Below are positions 1 to 12,543 of a stretch of 64,000 bases of DNA, in pieces. The stretch's first letter is position 1; every line of letters begins with the position of its first letter. A model generated the notes under the pieces. That model ran no database searches, was not told where the DNA came from, and worked only from the letters and a program-made list of their open reading frames with translations. The position numbers and the translations under genes were made by a program. The stretch is from Moniliella sp. 'wahieum' (Eukaryota; Basidiomycota; Moniliellomycetes; Moniliellales; Moniliellaceae), in NCBI GenBank assembly GCA_003971905.1, contig RSEE01000066.1, positions 1 through 64,000 of the forward strand, read 5' to 3'.

Positions 1-222
1 TTACCGCATTCGTTGCAGATGTCTTTGTGCGTGTATGGGTATTACGCATGAGGCTCATTGACTCATCAACGCCCGCCTTGGCCAAGCTGCACCTGCCCCC
101 TGGTCGTGGGCGTGTAGTTTTGCCGGCCAGCGTAGGACGCCTTTTTGTGCTGTGCACAACTGCCACCCCACGTCCCAAAACCTCCCCGATGTACTTTGGT
201 TGGCTCTGATAAGGTTCCACCA

Positions 223-3200
223 CTAATCGTACCTCGTTATGACTAGTCTGGAGGTCATCGTAGTTCGCTTTTGTTCCCCATATTTCCCAACAGGTGGCAG
301 AGGCAAACGGTCGGTAGCCTCAGATCCTTGACAGGATACGGTCCATGGGAGTATGCAGAGATGAATTGCATGGGTCGAGCCCCTGCCTCGCCCATACAGA
401 GCGGGCAGGGACGGTATCAGACAAAATGGAGCAGACAAAAGGGAGCTTGTACGAAGAGCAATGGTGACGGCCGCCCAGGAGGCGAGGCGCAACAGAACAG
501 AATGTTGCGCACCTAGATTACCGGCCCGATCCTTCGCCTTGGTCATACGAATACTGGGCGCGACCAAGGGTGTCATCGTCGCCGCAATTCGACCTGGGTT
601 GGGACTTACATGGCCCGGCGTGGGCGCAGCGGAAGCAGGGGTGGAGCGATTGTGAGCCATGTGGGCCTTGATCAGATGTCCGCCGCGAGGGCTGACATGA
701 GCGATAGTTCCCCTGCCATCACCGCGGAGGCAATGATGGCGGCGAGCCGTTGAGCGTTGGCGCCTGGCGTGGAAGGGTGCGGCCCAGCAATGCCCAGCAG
801 CTCGAGCATCGACCTCTGTGGGTCCAGCACCGTCCCCCCGCCCACCGTTCCCACTTCGATGGAGGGCATGGAAACCGAGATGCGCAAGTCCCCCTCGGGC
901 GTGGCCTCCATCAAGGTCATGCAGTTGCTCGACTCGACGTTCTGCGCAGGATCTTGCCCCGTGGCAAGGTAGATGGCAGTAAGAATGTTGGCGGCATGGG
1001 CATTGAAGCCGCCAATGGAGCCGGCCATGGCCGAGCCAATCAAGTTCTTCTTCAGGTTCAAATCCACCAAAGCGGCAACCGAGGTCTTGAGCACCGAGCT
1101 CACCACTTTGTTGGGTACCACCGCTTCGGCCACCACCGATTTGCCCCGACCTTCAATCCAATTGATCGCAGCGGGCTTCTTGTCCGTACAGTAGTTACCC
1201 GATAGGCCAGAACCTTCATGGAGGGGAAGTGCTCGGTGGCCATCAATGTCAGCGCACGCTCAACCCCTTGGAAATCATGTTCATGCCCATCGCATCCCCG
1301 TCGAGGTGGCAAAGCGAATAAACAGGGTTCGACCCGCTAGCGCGGTGCGCAAACTGGCCAGTCGGGCAAAGCGGGAAGTCGAGTCAAAGGCAGCCTTGAT
1401 CGTCGCCGCACCAGTGGTGGAATCGATCCATCTCTTAGCCTGCGCCGCTTCGGCCGCAGTGGGGAAATCGACGCGGGGCCGCGCGTCATGGCGTCTTGCG
1501 TCAACACGGTTGTCACGCCCCTCCCGCATTCAGCGCCTTGCACCCACGCGAAGTGGATGCAACCAGAGTACCTTCCGTCGTGGCCATCGGGATTGGCGTA
1601 AGTTGGCCGTCAATGGTAAGAGGACCCGCAATGCCGAGCGGCAAAGGAAGGTAGCCCACAACATTTTCACAGCATGCGCCCATCACTTGCGCATAGTTAT
1701 AGTTCTTAAATGGCAACTTGCCCGTCTCCAGCGTTTTGGTCAAGCTGGCACGCGAAACAAGCGCACGGCGGACACGAACAGCACGCTCGGGGTCTTGAAG
1801 TACCTTCTCCAACGCGTAAGCAGGAATCTTTCCCCGCTGGGCAAGTAACACTACTTCCTCGTCCGCAAGGTAGAGCACACCGGCGCCATTGTCGTACACC
1901 TCCAATACTTCCTCGAACGAACGGATCTGCGAAGCGTCCACGCCCGCCGTGGGAGGTGTAGGATCTTCTCCCTCCGGCACAATCAGCGCAGGGGGAGGCG
2001 GCATAAATGTCACCGTGGGAGCGGAGGGCGGGGAAGGTTGGCATTGGATGAGTTGGAACGGGACGATTTGGCGATGCGGGACTCGGCTTCATCCAAATGA
2101 GCGCCCAGCATACGAGCAGCGGCAAAAGCAGCGGCACCCATAGCGTTACCTCGGGCAATAGCTGCGTTGCCTTGAGCAATGCCTCGGAGCAGGTACGCGT
2201 TGAGAAAGATGCTCACTGCCATCGCGATCGAAAGCCACTTGGAAATAAGAGGGTCACCAACAATTGAGGTCCATTCAGTCATCAGGCTACCCAAGACCTC
2301 TAGCGACTGGTGGCGCGAAAGCAAGCCTGTCGATCCGCGCGAGCTGTTAGTCGAGAAGGAAGGATGAACTGAATGAGTTGCCGAGGACGATGAGGCGATC
2401 GACACTGACGTCAGGGAGGGGAATTGCTGCTCATATGCCTCGGCCAATGTCTTGGCAAGTTCAGCTTTCTCGTCCGACACCTGGTTGGTCAGGGAGTAAT
2501 CGATCACCGAAAGGAAAACCGGGTCATGGATCTGCAAGCGGGCGCCAGTGGGATGGGAACGAGCAAACCGCTCGAGCGCTGGCGCAAGTGCCGGCGAGGA
2601 AGGGGTTAAGGACAAGTTGAACTGTGTCGCTGACGAAGTAGCTGGTACGGATCGTTCACGGTAGCGCTCGGGGACGCGAAGGTAGAGGCAACTTCGGACG
2701 TGGCAGCACGCAAGTAGCGAGTGCGAGAAGCCTGCGTTGTCATGGTACCAAGTAGGTTGAGGCTGTGTAGCGTGATGAAGGAAGCAATCAACAAGATTTT
2801 GAGCCGGCCCACTGGGTTATTTTTAGAGTTGGAGCCAACCAGGCGGTGCCAGAGCCCACGGACCCGACGGGACCGAGAATGCTGCCGGTGACGCAGCTGG
2901 GCTGACAGCCCAGCCAAAGGAGGGGCAGGCATAGTTGAAGGAGTGATCGAGATGGAAGATACACGACTGCTTACTGCGCTATCGGCACCCTTGATTGTAG
3001 GGGTAACCGAGCCGGACGTCGTAGCGCTTGCTACGCCGCCGCTGGGGCGCGGCTTCCTTGTTAACGGCCGATGCGGCTGGGAGGGAAGCGTGGCGGCGCT
3101 TACGCAAGATCCGGATCCGCAGTACCTCAACAATAACGGTCAGGATGCCAGTGTAAAACGTGTGGAGAAGAATGGCATCGAAGAACAGGATCAGTGCCGC

Positions 3201-4568
3201 GAGCTGGCAAAATTCATGCAGGCCACTAGGAGCAATGCACGAGCCCGCAAGCAGCAAGGCCAACTCGATCGCATAGTCACGAACGATTTCTTGGCCAACA
3301 CTGTCATATGCACCCACCAACACGTCACGGGCAGCCAGCGGACGGGGAAGCTCCCACTCGAGATCGGGATTTTCGCGCAAGCGGGCAGTGAGGGCCCGAA
3401 CAAAGGCATCCTCATTCGACTTGGGTGTATCGGCGGAGTTCCCATTGAGGGCCGGCTTTCCCTCGCTAGCTCCTACCGAACGCGAAGGTGGCTTCAACAT
3501 CTAGAAGAACGTTGGGACCCTCGTGCAGGTGGGACGATGGAGCAAAAGCGGGGTGAGTGAAGACAGCCTTGGTCAATTTATAGTGTTTGTCAAACCCGAC
3601 AGTCACGACCAAAAATGGGAGAGCTTCGCTCAGTGGGACTGGGTCGATGTGCACACCAAGGTAGTGGGCCGAGACGAGAGCAAAAATAAATGCACAAGTG
3701 CACGAAATCAAAACCGATGCACCTGAACAATACCGAACGTTAGTCAGCTCGCCGACGAGGCGGAGACAGAGAAGAGGGCAACGTACCAAGCCAGAAGTGG
3801 AAGCCAAAGCGGCGCATCGATAAGAAAAGATTGACAAAGGTGGCATGCATAAAGATGTAGACACAAAGCATGAGAAAGATATCGGCAGAATCGGCGGCTC
3901 GGATCAGGTGGCCAAAGCGAGCGAAGAGAGCGCGAGAGGCGTAAGCGACCAAGCGAATCGAGTCAGCCTGGACTGTTACGGCCGATGAGCGAAGCTGCTG
4001 CAGGGTGCGCCCTGCGCGTGTCCATGTAGTAGGGGACATTGCAGGGACAATGCGCCAGGTGTCGAAGGGAGTGATACGTTGGACGGGGTAGCGAGCTGCT
4101 GCAGAAGCTCCGTTTCTTGAGCAGAGTCGGCCGAGGCAAACGAGGGGTCCAAGCCACCACAGGGGGCTACCCGGCAGGACATAGGGCGTAGACAGGGAAG
4201 GCGGAAGGATGTTGGGCAGCGAACGACTGGGCGAGTTGAAGAAGGCTGGGTGCTGGAGCCTGCTGGGGCAGGGTGCCGATCGTGTCGACCCAGAAGACAG
4301 GACGCACCGCAGCGTCCGCAGAGGCGCTGGCGCCAGCACGTGACCAGCCAGAGGCCGAGTGTGTCCACACAGTGGGTGGCGCGAAGGAGGGGGCGGGCAG
4401 GCCGGCGGAGGCAGCCACGGCGTCGATCCAATGGGAGCGCGACAAGGCGAAGAGGAGGGAGAAGTAGGCGAGTGTTGCGACGATGGCAACGACGACGATG
4501 CTCTCGATGGGCGTGCGGGTGGCCTGCCGGAGCAGGGCACGCGTCACACGCACCACGGGCGACAGCAT
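223..4568 (-). CDS. HMG1: HMG-CoA reductase, ER membrane, with sterol-sensing domain
   Basis: This gene encodes the NADPH-dependent reductase that makes mevalonate, the committed step of sterol synthesis, in the ER membrane. The start at 4568 gives an N-terminal helix ([20 protein letters not shown]). The sterol-sensing region (about 3900-2980) contains [15 protein letters not shown] and REFC-like helices. A linker helix around 2250 precedes the catalytic domain at 2010-640, which shows [15 protein letters not shown] (catalytic Glu), [11 protein letters not shown] (Lys), GDAMGMNM (Asp) and [12 protein letters not shown] (His). A 64-nt intron at 3723-3786 has GTACGT, CTGACTAAC and CAG. The frame breaks several times; two breaks sit at short runs (C4 at 1296-1299, CC at 680-681) that would be cured by one extra base. 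The tail past about 530 is unlike the family and may not be coding, so the stop at 223 is provisional. The head-to-head neighbour is RPL4. Confidence 0.95.
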
Positions 4569-5861
4569 GAGAGACGAAGCGCTCGAGGGCGACGGTGGAT
4601 GCGGAGGCGAAGACCGCGACGAAAACGACGATGAAGACGCAAACGAAGACGAAGGAGATGGGCGATGGAGGGACTGTGGGCTGCGTTGGATGCAGATGGG
4701 CAGCGGTAGCTAGCTAGTGCACCCTGCCTGCCGATCACCAGGCCGCTCGGGGGCAGTGTAAGGGCGGAGCGGCTGCAGTGCTGCGTCACGCGTCACATGT
4801 CACATGTCACAGCAGACTGCAGCCGGCGCTTCCGCTCCGGGTGGCGCCGTGGCCGGTGGCAACCGGGCGCAGCCAGGGCCGCCAGCCCATGCCACGTCTG
4901 CGCTCCCGCCGCAGCAGAGCGGCGCCACGCAGCGTGTCTGCGCGGCTCCCCCACACTCGCCTCATGCTACCCCGCCCGGTGCCTGCCGGACGCTCCACAT
5001 GCTGCACCAGAGCAGCGCCACCCTTCAGCTAAACCACGCTATATATGCCTGCCATCCATGTCCAGGCCATGCCCTCCTACACCGGCGACAATCCACCCGC
5101 ACACCGTCTCTTTCTCGCAGGTGCGTCCACGCAGTGCTGCCGACGGCGAAATGATGCATCACGGGCTTTGAACCAACATCGCCTTTGCTAGCCACAGCTC
5201 CTCTGCGTCCGGTCCACAGATCCGTCGTTGACGCAGCAGTGCTCACCAAAAAGATAAGAATGAGGTCCTGACAGGCGAAATAGATGAGTCAGTGCATGCG
5301 ACGCTTGTTGGGTAGTTGAGCTTTTCGGAACCTCCAGGCTACATCAGGCACAACACTCTGCCCGATCCGTCCGTTACAGCCACGGTAAAAGAGCCAGAAG
5401 GAGACGTTGGGAGCTGGGACGGCTGGCTGCATCATCCAACTGGAGGATTCACCGGGAATGGGAGCAGCGAGCTGGTTTCCCTCCACCTCGTCCACAGGTG
5501 CCAGGCTACAAATCATACGCCACATATGGAACGAAAGTTGAGCGAAGCAGGCTGAGGTGCCCATGCGGGGAAGCCAGCCATGTGGAGGTTGTGATTGATA
5601 TTGAGCGCCAATGGCAAATCACCGTGTGCGTAATCATTAATCACCGAGCCAGCATGGGAGGGCATCAATATTCACTAGGGTTGTTCCCTGGGCGCAATGC
5701 GATTTCCGCAGCGCCAGCACTGCCGCAGTTACTTTCGCAGTGTAGGCACGGCGCCGGTGTCCGACGCGGCTGCCCCGCCGAACGGCCGCTGGTGGCCGGG
5801 GGGGTGGCAGCTGGCAGCGTCGGTGACGGCCTCGCCACCAAGCAGCACCTTCTCCAACATC
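4569..5861. other. Divergent HMG1/RPL4 intergenic region
   Basis: About 1.3 kb separates two divergent genes. It contains the TCACATG cluster described separately and a TATA-like stretch (CGCTATATATGCC) near 5037-5050. The open frames inside it have no family resemblance and I leave them out. Confidence 0.6.
4784..4811. promoter_or_regulatory. TCACATG E-box cluster upstream of HMG1
   Basis: GTCAC is repeated four times here, twice as TCACATG, about 215-245 bp upstream of the HMG1 start codon. CACATG is an E-box and RTCACRTG is the Cbf1/CDEI type. Fungal SREBPs bind SRE and E-box-like sites, so this is a candidate sterol-response site, by inference only. Confidence 0.35.
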
Positions 5862-6985
5862 ATGGCCTCGCGTGCGACTGTCAGTGTCCGCGCTGCTGAC
5901 GGCAGTGCCAGCGGCGCAAGCCTGCCGCTGCCCGCCGTTCTCACCGCTCCGATCCGCTCCGACGTGGTGCAGATTACTTACACCCAGGTGGCCAAGAACA
6001 AGCGCCAACCCTACGCCGTTTCCACCAAGGCTGGCCACCAGACCTCGGCCGAGTCGTGGGGCACCGGCCGTGCTCTGGCCCGTATCCCTCGTGTGGGCGG
6101 CTCGGGCACCCACCGTGCTGGCCAGGCTGCGTTCGGTAACATGGCCCGTGGCGGTCACATGTTCGCTCCCACCAAGGTGTGGCGCCGCTGGTGGGTGAAG
6201 ACGAACCAGAACCAGAAGCGTGTTGCGACTGCTTCGGCTCTGGCTGCGACCGCCGTGCCGTCCCTCGTTCTCGCCCGCGGCCACCGCGTTGAGCAGGTTG
6301 CCGAGGTCCCCTCGTTGTCCCCACCGAGGTCGAGTCCTACTCGAAGACCAAGGAGGCGGTTGCCCTCCTCAAGGCGCTCAACGCCTACGACGATGTGCTC
6401 AAGGTGTCCAACTCGCGCAAGATCCGCGCTGGCCAGGGCAAGCTGCGCAACCGTCGTCACGTGCAGCGCCGCGGCCCCCTCGTTGTGTACAACGAGGACA
6501 AGGGCATCTACCGCGCTTTCCGCAACCTGCCCGGTGTGGAGCTCGTGTCGGTTCACCGCCTTAACCTCCTCCAGCTCGCGCCCGGTGGTCACCTTGGCCG
6601 CTTTGTGATCTGGACCGAGGCCGCCTTCAAGCAGCTCGACTCGATCTTTGGCACCTACGATGCTGCCTCGGCGCAGAAGAAGGGCTTCGTCCTTCCCCGC
6701 GCCAAGATTACCAACACGGACGTGTCGCGTCTGCTAGCTTCGGAGGAGATCCAGGCTGTGCTTCGTCCGGCTGGCCCCAAGGCGACCAAGCGCCCCTTCA
6801 CCCAGAAGAAGAACCCGCTACGCAACAAGTTCGTCATGGACCGTCTTAACCCGTACGCCAAGGTGCAGCGCAAGATCGAGGCTGACGTCCGCGCCGCCAA
6901 GGCTGCTGGCACCTACAAGCCCGCTGCCAAGCCGGCCAAGCTGGCGCTCAACCCCAAGTTCCTTGAGTTCCTCCACGCTCCTTAA
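5862..6985 (+). CDS. RPL4: Ribosomal protein uL4 (RPL4), 60S subunit
   Basis: This is a structural protein of the large ribosomal subunit. The start at 5862 gives [14 protein letters not shown]. The uL4 blocks follow in order: [80 protein letters not shown], then after a frame change [20 protein letters not shown] and [19 protein letters not shown]. The total is about 374 codons, like yeast L4 (362), with no intron seen. The frame change lies at a C4 run (6308-6311), where the family sequence EVPLVVPTE needs C5. This is best read as a base-call error in an essential gene. The C-terminus [14 protein letters not shown] is lineage-variable, as expected. Confidence 0.97.
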
Positions 6986-7397
6986 ATAGTCCCTGTGGTC
7001 TATTGATGCTCGTGGTGGGGTGTCTCATGGAATGATGGGACAACCTGTGCCTCCCTTGTCTGTTGGATGATCGGCTGGCGCACATGCCCATGGCCCTGGT
7101 GAGGCGATAATCAAGGCCTGAGCACATGCACATGCATATGTTGCACTCCCCCCAAAATTGTCCCGACTTGGCTGTTCAGGGGCGTTGGCCACCCTTCTCT
7201 CGTGCCCATCCATAGACCCATACGTAACTTGCTGAGTGCGAGTGTTAGTGCAGCTTGAAGGAAGCTCGTAGTGGCACACAGCCCTGGCCCATCCGGCACC
7301 ATTACATAATAGCCCGTACTGTCTTACCGGTTACCGATGGATATTGGATTGTCTTGTTCTTCTGACCGGCAGCCCCACCTTCACTTCCATCACGGTC
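6986..7397. other. RPL4-ATP23 intergenic region
   Basis: Non-coding spacer between two genes on the same strand. A short CTTACCGGTTACCGATG stretch near 7323 shares the ACCGGTTACCGG core seen in the inverted repeat near 26.1 kb. Nothing else was recognised. Confidence 0.4.
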
Positions 7398-8354
7398 ATG
7401 GCTTCGGCGTCCAACTTTGACACGTGGCGGGACGCCTGTATCGGTATATTACAGCGCCCATGCCGCTCCAAGCCCATCTCAGTACCCATCACCTCCCTCC
7501 CCACCATCCTCTCCCGCACCGATGTGGTCGAAACCAACACCAGTGATGCGCCGCCATGGCCACCCCGGAAGAGGTCGAGGACTGGAGCAAGCATGTCGAA
7601 ACCGAAGAGGAGTTTCAGCGAAGAATCCAGGTAGAGAAGTGGGGCGCGTCCCTTTTGGCCAATAGTTCGTTTGTATCCGATTGTGTTTGTGTTTTTCGTC
7701 TCATCCGTTCTGACTTGACGGCATGGGTGCTCCCGACTCGTCCCGCCCCCGCACTGCGCTGAAACCAAGCCCGATGATCGTTTCATGACCAAGCATCTTG
7801 CCGTGATTGGTTGCAACCCATTGGATGAAGCCGATGTGTCCCCATCCGCCATGCCCAAGATTGCCGTCGGTCCGTGCCCACCCACAATTGCCGGTGGCTT
7901 TTCTCCCGCCCCGAGGGGCATCCCCCCAGTGAGAGCGGTATCTTGATCTGCAGCAACCGGATTCAGACGAAGAAACACCTCGAAGACACGCTGGCGCACG
8001 AAATGGTGCACTGGTGGGACAACTGTCGCTTCAAGGTGGACTGGTCCGATCTACGTCAGCATGCCTGCTCAGAAGTACGGGCGGCGTCCTTGTCGGGCGA
8101 CTGTCGTTGGGGCCGAGAAATGCGTCGGTTACACTTTGGTGTGATGAAACAGCACCAAGAATGTGCACGTCGCCGCGCTGTGCTGTCGATCATGGGAAAT
8201 CCGGCGTGCAAGGGCGAGGACCACGCCAAGGAAATTGTGAATGATGTCTTTCAAAGTTGCTTTAACGACACGCGGCCCTTTGAGGAGGTTCGTTCCACCC
8301 TGACATTGGCTCTTCCTCTCTGTACTGACCACCGCGTTTGCCTAGATCTACTGA
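7398..8354 (+). CDS. ATP23: Mitochondrial inner-membrane metalloprotease ATP23
   Basis: Atp23 is an intermembrane-space peptidase that processes and chaperones ATP synthase subunit 6. Visible blocks are GGFSP, SGILICSNRIQTKKHLEDTL, AHEMVHWWDNCRFKVDW (HExxH zinc site with the following conserved Asp/Cys), RQHACSEVRAASLSGDCRW and VNDVFQSCFNDTRPFEE. The last intron is 8288-8345 (GTTCGT...TGCCTAG). The terminal exon encodes only Ile-Tyr-stop (8346-8354), giving the family C-terminus FEEIY. An upstream intron probably begins near 7633 with its 3' end near 7788. Just before the conserved core a C6 run at 7922-7927 is one base too short for the frame. The N-terminal 80 residues are weakly conserved, so the start at 7398 is a reasonable guess. 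Confidence 0.92.
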
Positions 8355-8494
8355 ACGCGTGTCTGCTATACCATCCCATCTACACTGTTCGAGAGTCAAG
8401 ACTAATACAAAAGGTATCGACCCTACACGATACAACAACCGAAACCAACAGACCCTAGTCCAGTGATCCCCGAGTGGGTGGCAACGAAATGTGA

Positions 8495-11400
8495 TCATGC
8501 CGTAGGCTCTTCCGGCTCTGGTGGTCGGGGAGGCGGTATACCACCACCTTCGACAGCCAACAAATCGTCCAACATTTTGGAGTGCTTCTTGGTTCGCTCC
8601 ATCTCCTCGCGTGTTCGACGAATCTGGTGCTTAAGCTCCTTCTTGTAGTCAGAGGCCATTTTTCCGTCCCTTTGTGCGCTGCTCCAGAGGAAGGACGGGA
8701 AGAGCTTTGCTCAACTTGCGACTCAAGTTCCTTTACCCCTCTTTCCACTTGGCTTCTTCGTGCTCGTGACGGACCTGAGCTTCCTTCATCCGGTCTTCAG
8801 TCTCAGCCAGCTGGTGCTTTGCAACGGTCAACATGCTTTCCAAACTAGCTGGAGTGGTGGGCGATGAGTCGTATTCGGGCTTAACACTCGTCCCATCGTC
8901 GCCATTCTCTGGGCCGACTTCATTGACCCGATTTGGATCTGCAGCTCGTTGTTAGCCGAGCGGAGAGCGTCCAGCTCAGCCTGTTTGGCTGCGATACGGT
9001 TGTGCCACAGACTCGTTTGTCCTTAATCATCTCGATGGATGTCTAGCTGGTTGATCCGTGCAGTATTTGCGTCTTTTGCCGATGTACCGTACTGGAGAAC
9101 CGAAAAAGAGAAAACGAGTGAGAATCGAATGTAAGCAGGTGAGACCGAGTATATACCTTGGGGGGAGGGAGCCCTACCTAAAACGATCTGTGATATTATC
9201 CTCGATACCCTTGATGCGTTGTTCGAACTGTACACGTATCTCGCTCACACTCTTCAGAAGAGTCATGATGCGCTCATTTAAGACGGGAAGTTGGTAAATG
9301 CGTCGTCCTCGTGTGCATGCTGGCTCCATTCCGCGGGCCCCATGACACGACCCAGTTGCTGGTAGATGTGCATCAGCAACACATCGCGTTCCTTGAGCTG
9401 CTGGGCAACTTGTTCACTGATTCGGCGTTGGTTACGCGTCTCATCTGCCCGAACTGTTTCCACACTTTCCAGTTTGGCCTGAGCCCGTCCGAATTCTTCT
9501 TGTGCCTTCAACAAGGCCCGGCTTTGCACGTCGAACCGTTCCGAGAAGCCTTTGCTCACTTGCTCTTCCGCCGACAATTTACCTGCAAGTTCACAAAGCT
9601 TGGCCTTCTGCACGCACAAAGAGAGTTAAAGAGAATAGATCAGTGAGATGCCACTCCCCGATCCAGTAAAGAAAAGAGAGAGAAGAAAGAAGCGTACCGC
9701 TTGGGTCCAACCTAGGTCTTTCTCCTTCACCAAGTCAGACTTCCGTTCCACTTCCTTGGTGCATTTCTCCAGCTCGCGCTCAAGCTCTGCAATTTTACTC
9801 TGGAGGCGATCGATCTCAAGATCCAACATGTGCTTCTCGGCGGCAAACGATTCTACATTGTGTGCTTGCAGCACTGCGAGTTCGGCTTGAAGCTGGTCCT
9901 GAACCTGTTGCTGCATCCGTGACTTGAGCTCCTCTAGCGCTTTGTCCAGCAATCTGCACTCATGCTCTTTTTCGACTGCTTTGACTCGATATTCGTCCTC
10001 ACGTGCCTACGACTCGGCCTTGTATTCTTGCTTCTGGGCAGCGGCACGCTGCTCACTGCCGAGACGCTCAATCGCAGTGGCCAAATCAGCTTTGACTGTA
10101 CTCAACTCGGCACGCGTCTTCTGGCCGTTTCAGCTTGGGCTTCCTCTTCGGCTTGATGTATCTCAATCTTGTTGTTGCTCTCGACCAAGCGATTGTCGAG
10201 GGTCGCATTGTTCTCTTGGGCAGTAGCGAGTCTAGCTCGGAGCGATTCGTTGAATAGCTCCGCTGATTGAACTTGGCCTGGGCCCCCCTCAACTCATGTT
10301 GCAGTCGCTCGATCTCTTCCCCTTGAGCATGGAGGCGAGCATCACGATCTTCAATCCAGATTTCCAGTTTTTGCACTTGCCCCGACCTCTCGGCCATTTG
10401 ACGGCTCGCCGTATCAAGGTCGATATCACGGTTGACCAGCTGGTCTTGCAGATGCTTGGCTTGGTTTTCCCAGTGAGCCGCCTCTGTCTCTGATTTTCTC
10501 AACTTTGTTTCCAGCATCTTCACCTCTTCTTCTTGCGCAAGTTGAAAGGCACGCGCCAGTTCAATGTCATTGTTGGCCTTGCGTTGATTATCCTCGATAG
10601 AAAACAAAAGTTGATCCCTGTACTGGTCCTTCTGCTCGCATTGGCGACGTAACCTTATGACTTCGTCATGCTCCCACTTGACTTGTTCCTCCGCCTTGAT
10701 CCGGAGTGTGTGAGCAACGTTCAGCTCGGTTCGCAATTGATCATAGGCTTCGTCGAATTGGGAAAGACGGGCTTGAATTAACATCAGCAGATGATCGCTG
10801 TTCTGTTGCTCTGAGCTCCAAGGCAGCAAGTCGTTCCTTCAACTCTTTATTTTGTTGGTTCAACAGGTCCTCTTGTTCCTCCCACCGACTCTGCAACGCC
10901 AACGCGAGTTCACGTTCCAGTTCCCCAACTTGAGCACGGGGGGCCTCTTCAATCTCCTGGTTGTGTTGCCGTGTCAAGTCTGATGAGGATTGTCTCTTAT
11001 CCAAGCGGCAATTCGTGTCAGCCAGTTTGAGAGAGAGTTGATCCCGCTCCGCCTTGATCTGGGAAAGCTCCTTGGCATGCTCTTTCTTGAGTTGGTCCAA
11101 CAATTCCTGCGAATAAGAATCAACGAGAGAGAATTATTAAAAACGAGAACCAACAGGTTGATTAAAGAGATATAATAACTGAGAAAAGTATATGATAGTA
11201 ATCAGGGAAAGAAGTGAGAAACACGTACCTCCTGTTGTTCTGGGGACTGGTGGGCCTTCGGCTTATCGCGTTCGGTCTTAAGGCACTTGATCTGACGATC
11301 ACATAATGATATACTCTTTTCATTTTCTCGTTCTGATTGCGCAGCTTGGCAATATTGTTCTGTGCCTCAATGAGCTGGATGACCACTTTCGGCTGTTCTT

Positions 11401-12152
11401 TATTGTTGCTCAGTTGGCTGCGCAAGTGGAAAACCTCGCGCTTCAGATCACTATTTTGATTCCTCAGGGCTTCGATGTATCCCTCAGTTCTCTTGAGACT
11501 CAAACCGTTGGTTGATTTGTGAGGCCGAAGAGCGTCCAGACATTGGGACTCATCCAGCGAACTGTCATTCGGGGGATCTCGGCCGTTAGTGACGAGTAAA
11601 ACGTGTTGAGAGATGAAGAGGATTCAGAGTCTTGGGCCACAAGCTGGCGTTGGACGTTAGACAATCCCGTCTCGACCACTAATGTATGCGTGCCACTATC
11701 CCCTTCGATCACGCCTGGAAGGGTGAATGGTAACTTGGAAGCCATATTGCCTTCGTCGGTGGTGAGGCTGTGCTGATGGTGTGGATTTTCGCGTGAACCG
11801 TCCACGCTAATGGTAGGCGACAGAAGTGGTAATTGATTAGGAATTGGGGCGGGGCGTGAAGACGAGGGGTGCGTTCATTGGTCTCGACGAGGAGACAGCG
11901 AGTGGGGGTACCATCACCAATCTGGGTGTCGGTAACGTCAGAAGGAAGGGGGGATTCTGCCTCCTGGCATGGGACGGTCGTGGTGATGGCAATACGACTG
12001 CCAGGGGGGGTGCCCAAGTTGCTTGATGCACAGTGGCTGTGCTCCGCGTCGGCGTGGTCCGCCGAAACCAGGACAGGGGAGGGCATCGGACCTGATCCAG
12101 CACACAGGGGCTCGGAGAGTGTGGTGGTGTGGGAGGACGAAGGCAGACGCAC
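8495..12152 (-). CDS. Long coiled-coil protein, candidate spindle-pole / MTOC component
   Basis: This is about 1,100 residues of almost unbroken heptad-type coiled coil between a Ser/Thr-rich N-terminus and a short Pro-rich C-terminus (GGGIPPPRPPEPEEPTA, stop at 8495). Near the N-terminus, SLKRTEGYIEALRNQNSDLK followed by REVFHLRSQL resembles the centrosomin motif Cnn_1N (LKEQ..ID.LKKENFDLKL), which recruits the gamma-tubulin complex in Mto1, Pcp1 and CDK5RAP2. Introns are visible at 11107-11228 and 9608-9697, and probably around 9097-9180. Several frame changes occur, including one near 11820 that joins the N-terminal 110 residues. Assignment to the Mto1/Pcp1 group is an inference from one motif; other coiled-coil proteins remain possible. 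Confidence 0.7.
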
Positions 12153-12543
12153 AAGCGACCGAGGAGGAAGTGGGAACTGATGTGGCCAAGAACAGCCGAG
12201 AGCGAACGCGAGCAGCGGCTATACTAATTTAACCCAAAAACACACCCAACCCTCCCACTGCAAGACAGAGCGCTGGCGTTAATGCAGCCCCGTTGCACGT
12301 GACCACAGAGATGGGTCACATATACACCTGCTGTAACCTGCTATAAAAACAGGTATGGCTACTATAGTTGTTCACTTTGAGTTCGTTTTGTTTCGCACAC
12401 ACTGCATTAAGATCAAGTCGTGATGAACATCGCAACCAACGTAAACGCTAGAGAGAAAGGAGGGGGTAATAGCGACCGGTCCAGGTGGGTAAAAAAAGAT
12501 GGGGTTGCAGCATCTCCACACATCAGCAAAAAAGAGCCGCCTC

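Noticed and set aside
672-4568. HMG1, RPL4, ATP23, fimbrin and MES1 as pseudogenes
   Set aside because: Breaks are single-base shifts, several at homopolymers, and catalytic residues and splice sites are all kept; error is more likely than decay.
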